Assembly: GCA_029782095.1 (NCBI GenBank)
Contig: JAKOVL010000131.1
Coordinates: 1 to 64,000 of the forward strand
DNA: 64,000 bases
Direction of reading: 5' to 3'
From: Bacillota bacterium
GTDB taxonomy: Bacteria; Bacillota; Dethiobacteria; DTU022
The position numbers and the translations under genes are program-made. Within the stretch, counting starts at the first letter, position 1; every line of letters starts with the position of its first letter. This document shows, piece after piece, positions 62,927-64,000 of this stretch. Under the pieces are notes generated by a model. The model was given only the letters and a program-made list of their open reading frames with translations, made no database searches and had not been told where the DNA came from.

Positions 62927-63703
62927 CTAGCGGAAGAAAACGTGGTTGCCGATGACTGTCGTCACGGGCTGGCTGCGTACCCACTGGTTGGTGGTTTTAG
63001 CCGGGTTATAAAAACCGGTGGCGCCCAGGGAGGGATCAAAGCCATTTAGCGCATCGTTTGTGGCGTTTATGGCGGTCTGGCCGGCGGGGAGGTTGATGGT
63101 GCCGTTTTGGACAGGGCAGTACTGGTAATAGCCGCCCGAAACCTGGTAGATCACTCCCGACACGGTGTTGGGGTAGCGGGGATCTTTAACCCTGTTTAAA
63201 ACAGTAGCGGCCACGGCCACCTGTCCCAGGTAGGGCTCGCCCCCCGCTTCAGCCCGGACCAGGCGGGCCAGCAGATCCCTTTCCGCCGCGGATATGTTTA
63301 TTACTGGAGCCTGCGGCGCCGGCTGGGAGGGGGCGCTGCTGCCTTCGCCGGGAATTGTTAATATCTGGCCGGGATAAATCAGGGCGGTGTTGGTGATGCC
63401 GCTGGCCTGGGCAATGGCGGCCACGGTGCTGCCATAGTACTGGGAAATAAGCCACAGTGTTTCACCGGGGGCGACCCGGTGCTTGTTGGGGATAACCAGC
63501 AGTTGCCCGGGATAGATCAGGCTGGCGTTGGCTAGGTTATTGGCCTTGCTGATGGCGGCCACGGAAGAGCCGTACTGCTGCGCGATCAGCCATACCGTCT
63601 CGCCGCGCTGCACGGTATGGTTAATGGCCGCTTCCGCTGCGGCTGAACCGAGGAACACCAGGCACAGGGAAATTAACAGGATTTTTTTCATTTTTTTGAA
63701 CAC
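62927..63703 (-). CDS. Secreted SleB-type spore cortex/cell-wall hydrolase with two LysM domains
   Basis: Exported hydrolase of 258 residues from GTG 63703 (AAAGGAGG 11 bases upstream). A signal peptide (MFKKMKKILLISLCLVFLG to AAAEAA) is followed by two LysM domains that bind peptidoglycan (HTVQRGETVWLIAQQYG and HRVAPGETLWLISQYYG), a Pro/Ser linker and the Hydrolase_2 domain: LVRAEAGGEPYLGQVAVAATVLNRVKD with the catalytic Glu and the end VIGNHVFFR. Likely a lytic transglycosylase for cortex hydrolysis or wall turnover. Confidence 0.92.
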   Translation of the reverse strand: MFKKMKKILLISLCLVFLGSAAAEAAINHTVQRGETVWLIAQQYGSSVAAISKANNLANASLIYPGQLLVIPNKHRVAPGETLWLISQYYGSTVAAIAQASGITNTALIYPGQILTIPGEGSSAPSQPAPQAPVINISAAERDLLARLVRAEAGGEPYLGQVAVAATVLNRVKDPRYPNTVSGVIYQVSGGYYQYCPVQNGTINLPAGQTAINATNDALNGFDPSLGATGFYNPAKTTNQWVRSQPVTTVIGNHVFFR

Positions 63704-63853
63704 TTTAAGTAATACCTCCTTTGCTTCGCCTCCGGGGTTAGCTGACGGGTTGGGGAAAGGAGTTATCCCCCCGCTTGCGCGGTTCACCCCTGAAATGGTT
63801 CCCCCGTACAATTATTGATTCGGCGTTATGTAAACCTTATTATAGTTAACAAA

Positions 63854-63878
63854 AAAGAGCCTGACAAACAGGCTCTTT
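63854..63878 (-). terminator. Terminator of a gene beyond the right edge
   Basis: AAAGAGCCTG and CAGGCTCTTT form a perfect 10-bp stem. On the minus strand TTTTTTG follows, so it should end a minus-strand gene located beyond base 64000. From 63880 to the end I see no coding frame. Confidence 0.75.
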
Positions 63879-64000
63879 CGGGATATTCCTTAATCTTTGT
63901 TAAGGACCTATAACATTATGTTAACATAATTTAATTTTTGGCCTTTATGAGGGTGATGGTAAAAAAACCGCGCTGCAGGTAGAATCAGCCAGGCAATACA

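Noticed and set aside
1-64000. tRNA, rRNA and CRISPR arrays
   Set aside because: I looked for tRNA-like cloverleafs, conserved rRNA stretches and regularly spaced direct repeats and saw none; a covariance-model search would be needed to exclude small RNAs.

Overview
The window (about 54% GC by eye) reads as chromosome of a spore-forming anaerobe of the Bacillota, most likely class Clostridia. The evidence is a topA-trmFO-xerC-hslV-hslU-codY operon, two SleB-type spore cortex hydrolases, seven YheC/YheD-type ATP-grasp proteins (a family named for spore-coat association), strong AGGAGG ribosome binding sites, and anaerobe marks: HdrB/HdrC-like proteins, rubredoxin, a 4Fe-4S ferredoxin and a radical-SAM aminomutase. 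I cannot name a species.

Layout. 1-3700: FtsX-type ABC exporter (permease cut by the window edge) with its two-component system. 4066-7018: acyl-CoA synthetase and a secreted M23 peptidase, converging on a strong hairpin. 7235-14751: first ATP-grasp island, with five YheC/D paralogues in two divergent arms, a GNAT acetyltransferase, a new 43-residue basic protein and a GHMP sugar kinase. 14859-17232: lone fatty-acyl-AMP ligase and ferredoxin. 17544-21633: dnaJ-like/cbpM-like/clpB stress operon behind a sigma-A promoter and a structured leader. 21786-30326: codY-hslU-hslV-xerC-trmFO-topA and dprA (all minus strand). 30399-37925: a lysine-2,3-aminomutase homologue carrying the residues that define glutamate 2,3-aminomutase, three tandem M42 aminopeptidases, a UROD/MetE-fold protein and citramalate synthase. 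38105-42016: UvrD-type helicase, rubredoxin, a DUF3786 protein and a hypothetical.

42134-54500 is a second ATP-grasp island combined with surface-polymer genes: two MurF-type ligases (one without the N-terminal domain), two more YheC/D proteins, a C-terminally truncated UDP-sugar dehydrogenase, three glycosyltransferase genes and an FkbM methyltransferase. ATP-grasp and Mur-type ligases both form amide bonds. Finding them in one presumed operon beside sugar genes suggests an uncharacterised peptide- or amino-acid-decorated surface or spore polymer. This is the best candidate for an undescribed system here; its product is inference.

54593-63703: membrane protein, ComM/YifB ATPase, an AT-rich Y1 transposase flanked by 30-bp inverted repeats, a DUF2935 protein, HdrBC, an MBL-fold lipoprotein, a LOG/TIGR00725 protein, two SleB hydrolases and a YbaN-like protein. 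Small non-coding repeats also occur: a REP-like hairpin whose loop core matches the transposon ends, 7-bp periodic repeats, and a family of GGGG(C/T)-type hairpins. No tRNA, rRNA or CRISPR was recognised. Many genes appear to start with TTG or GTG behind strong Shine-Dalgarno sequences.
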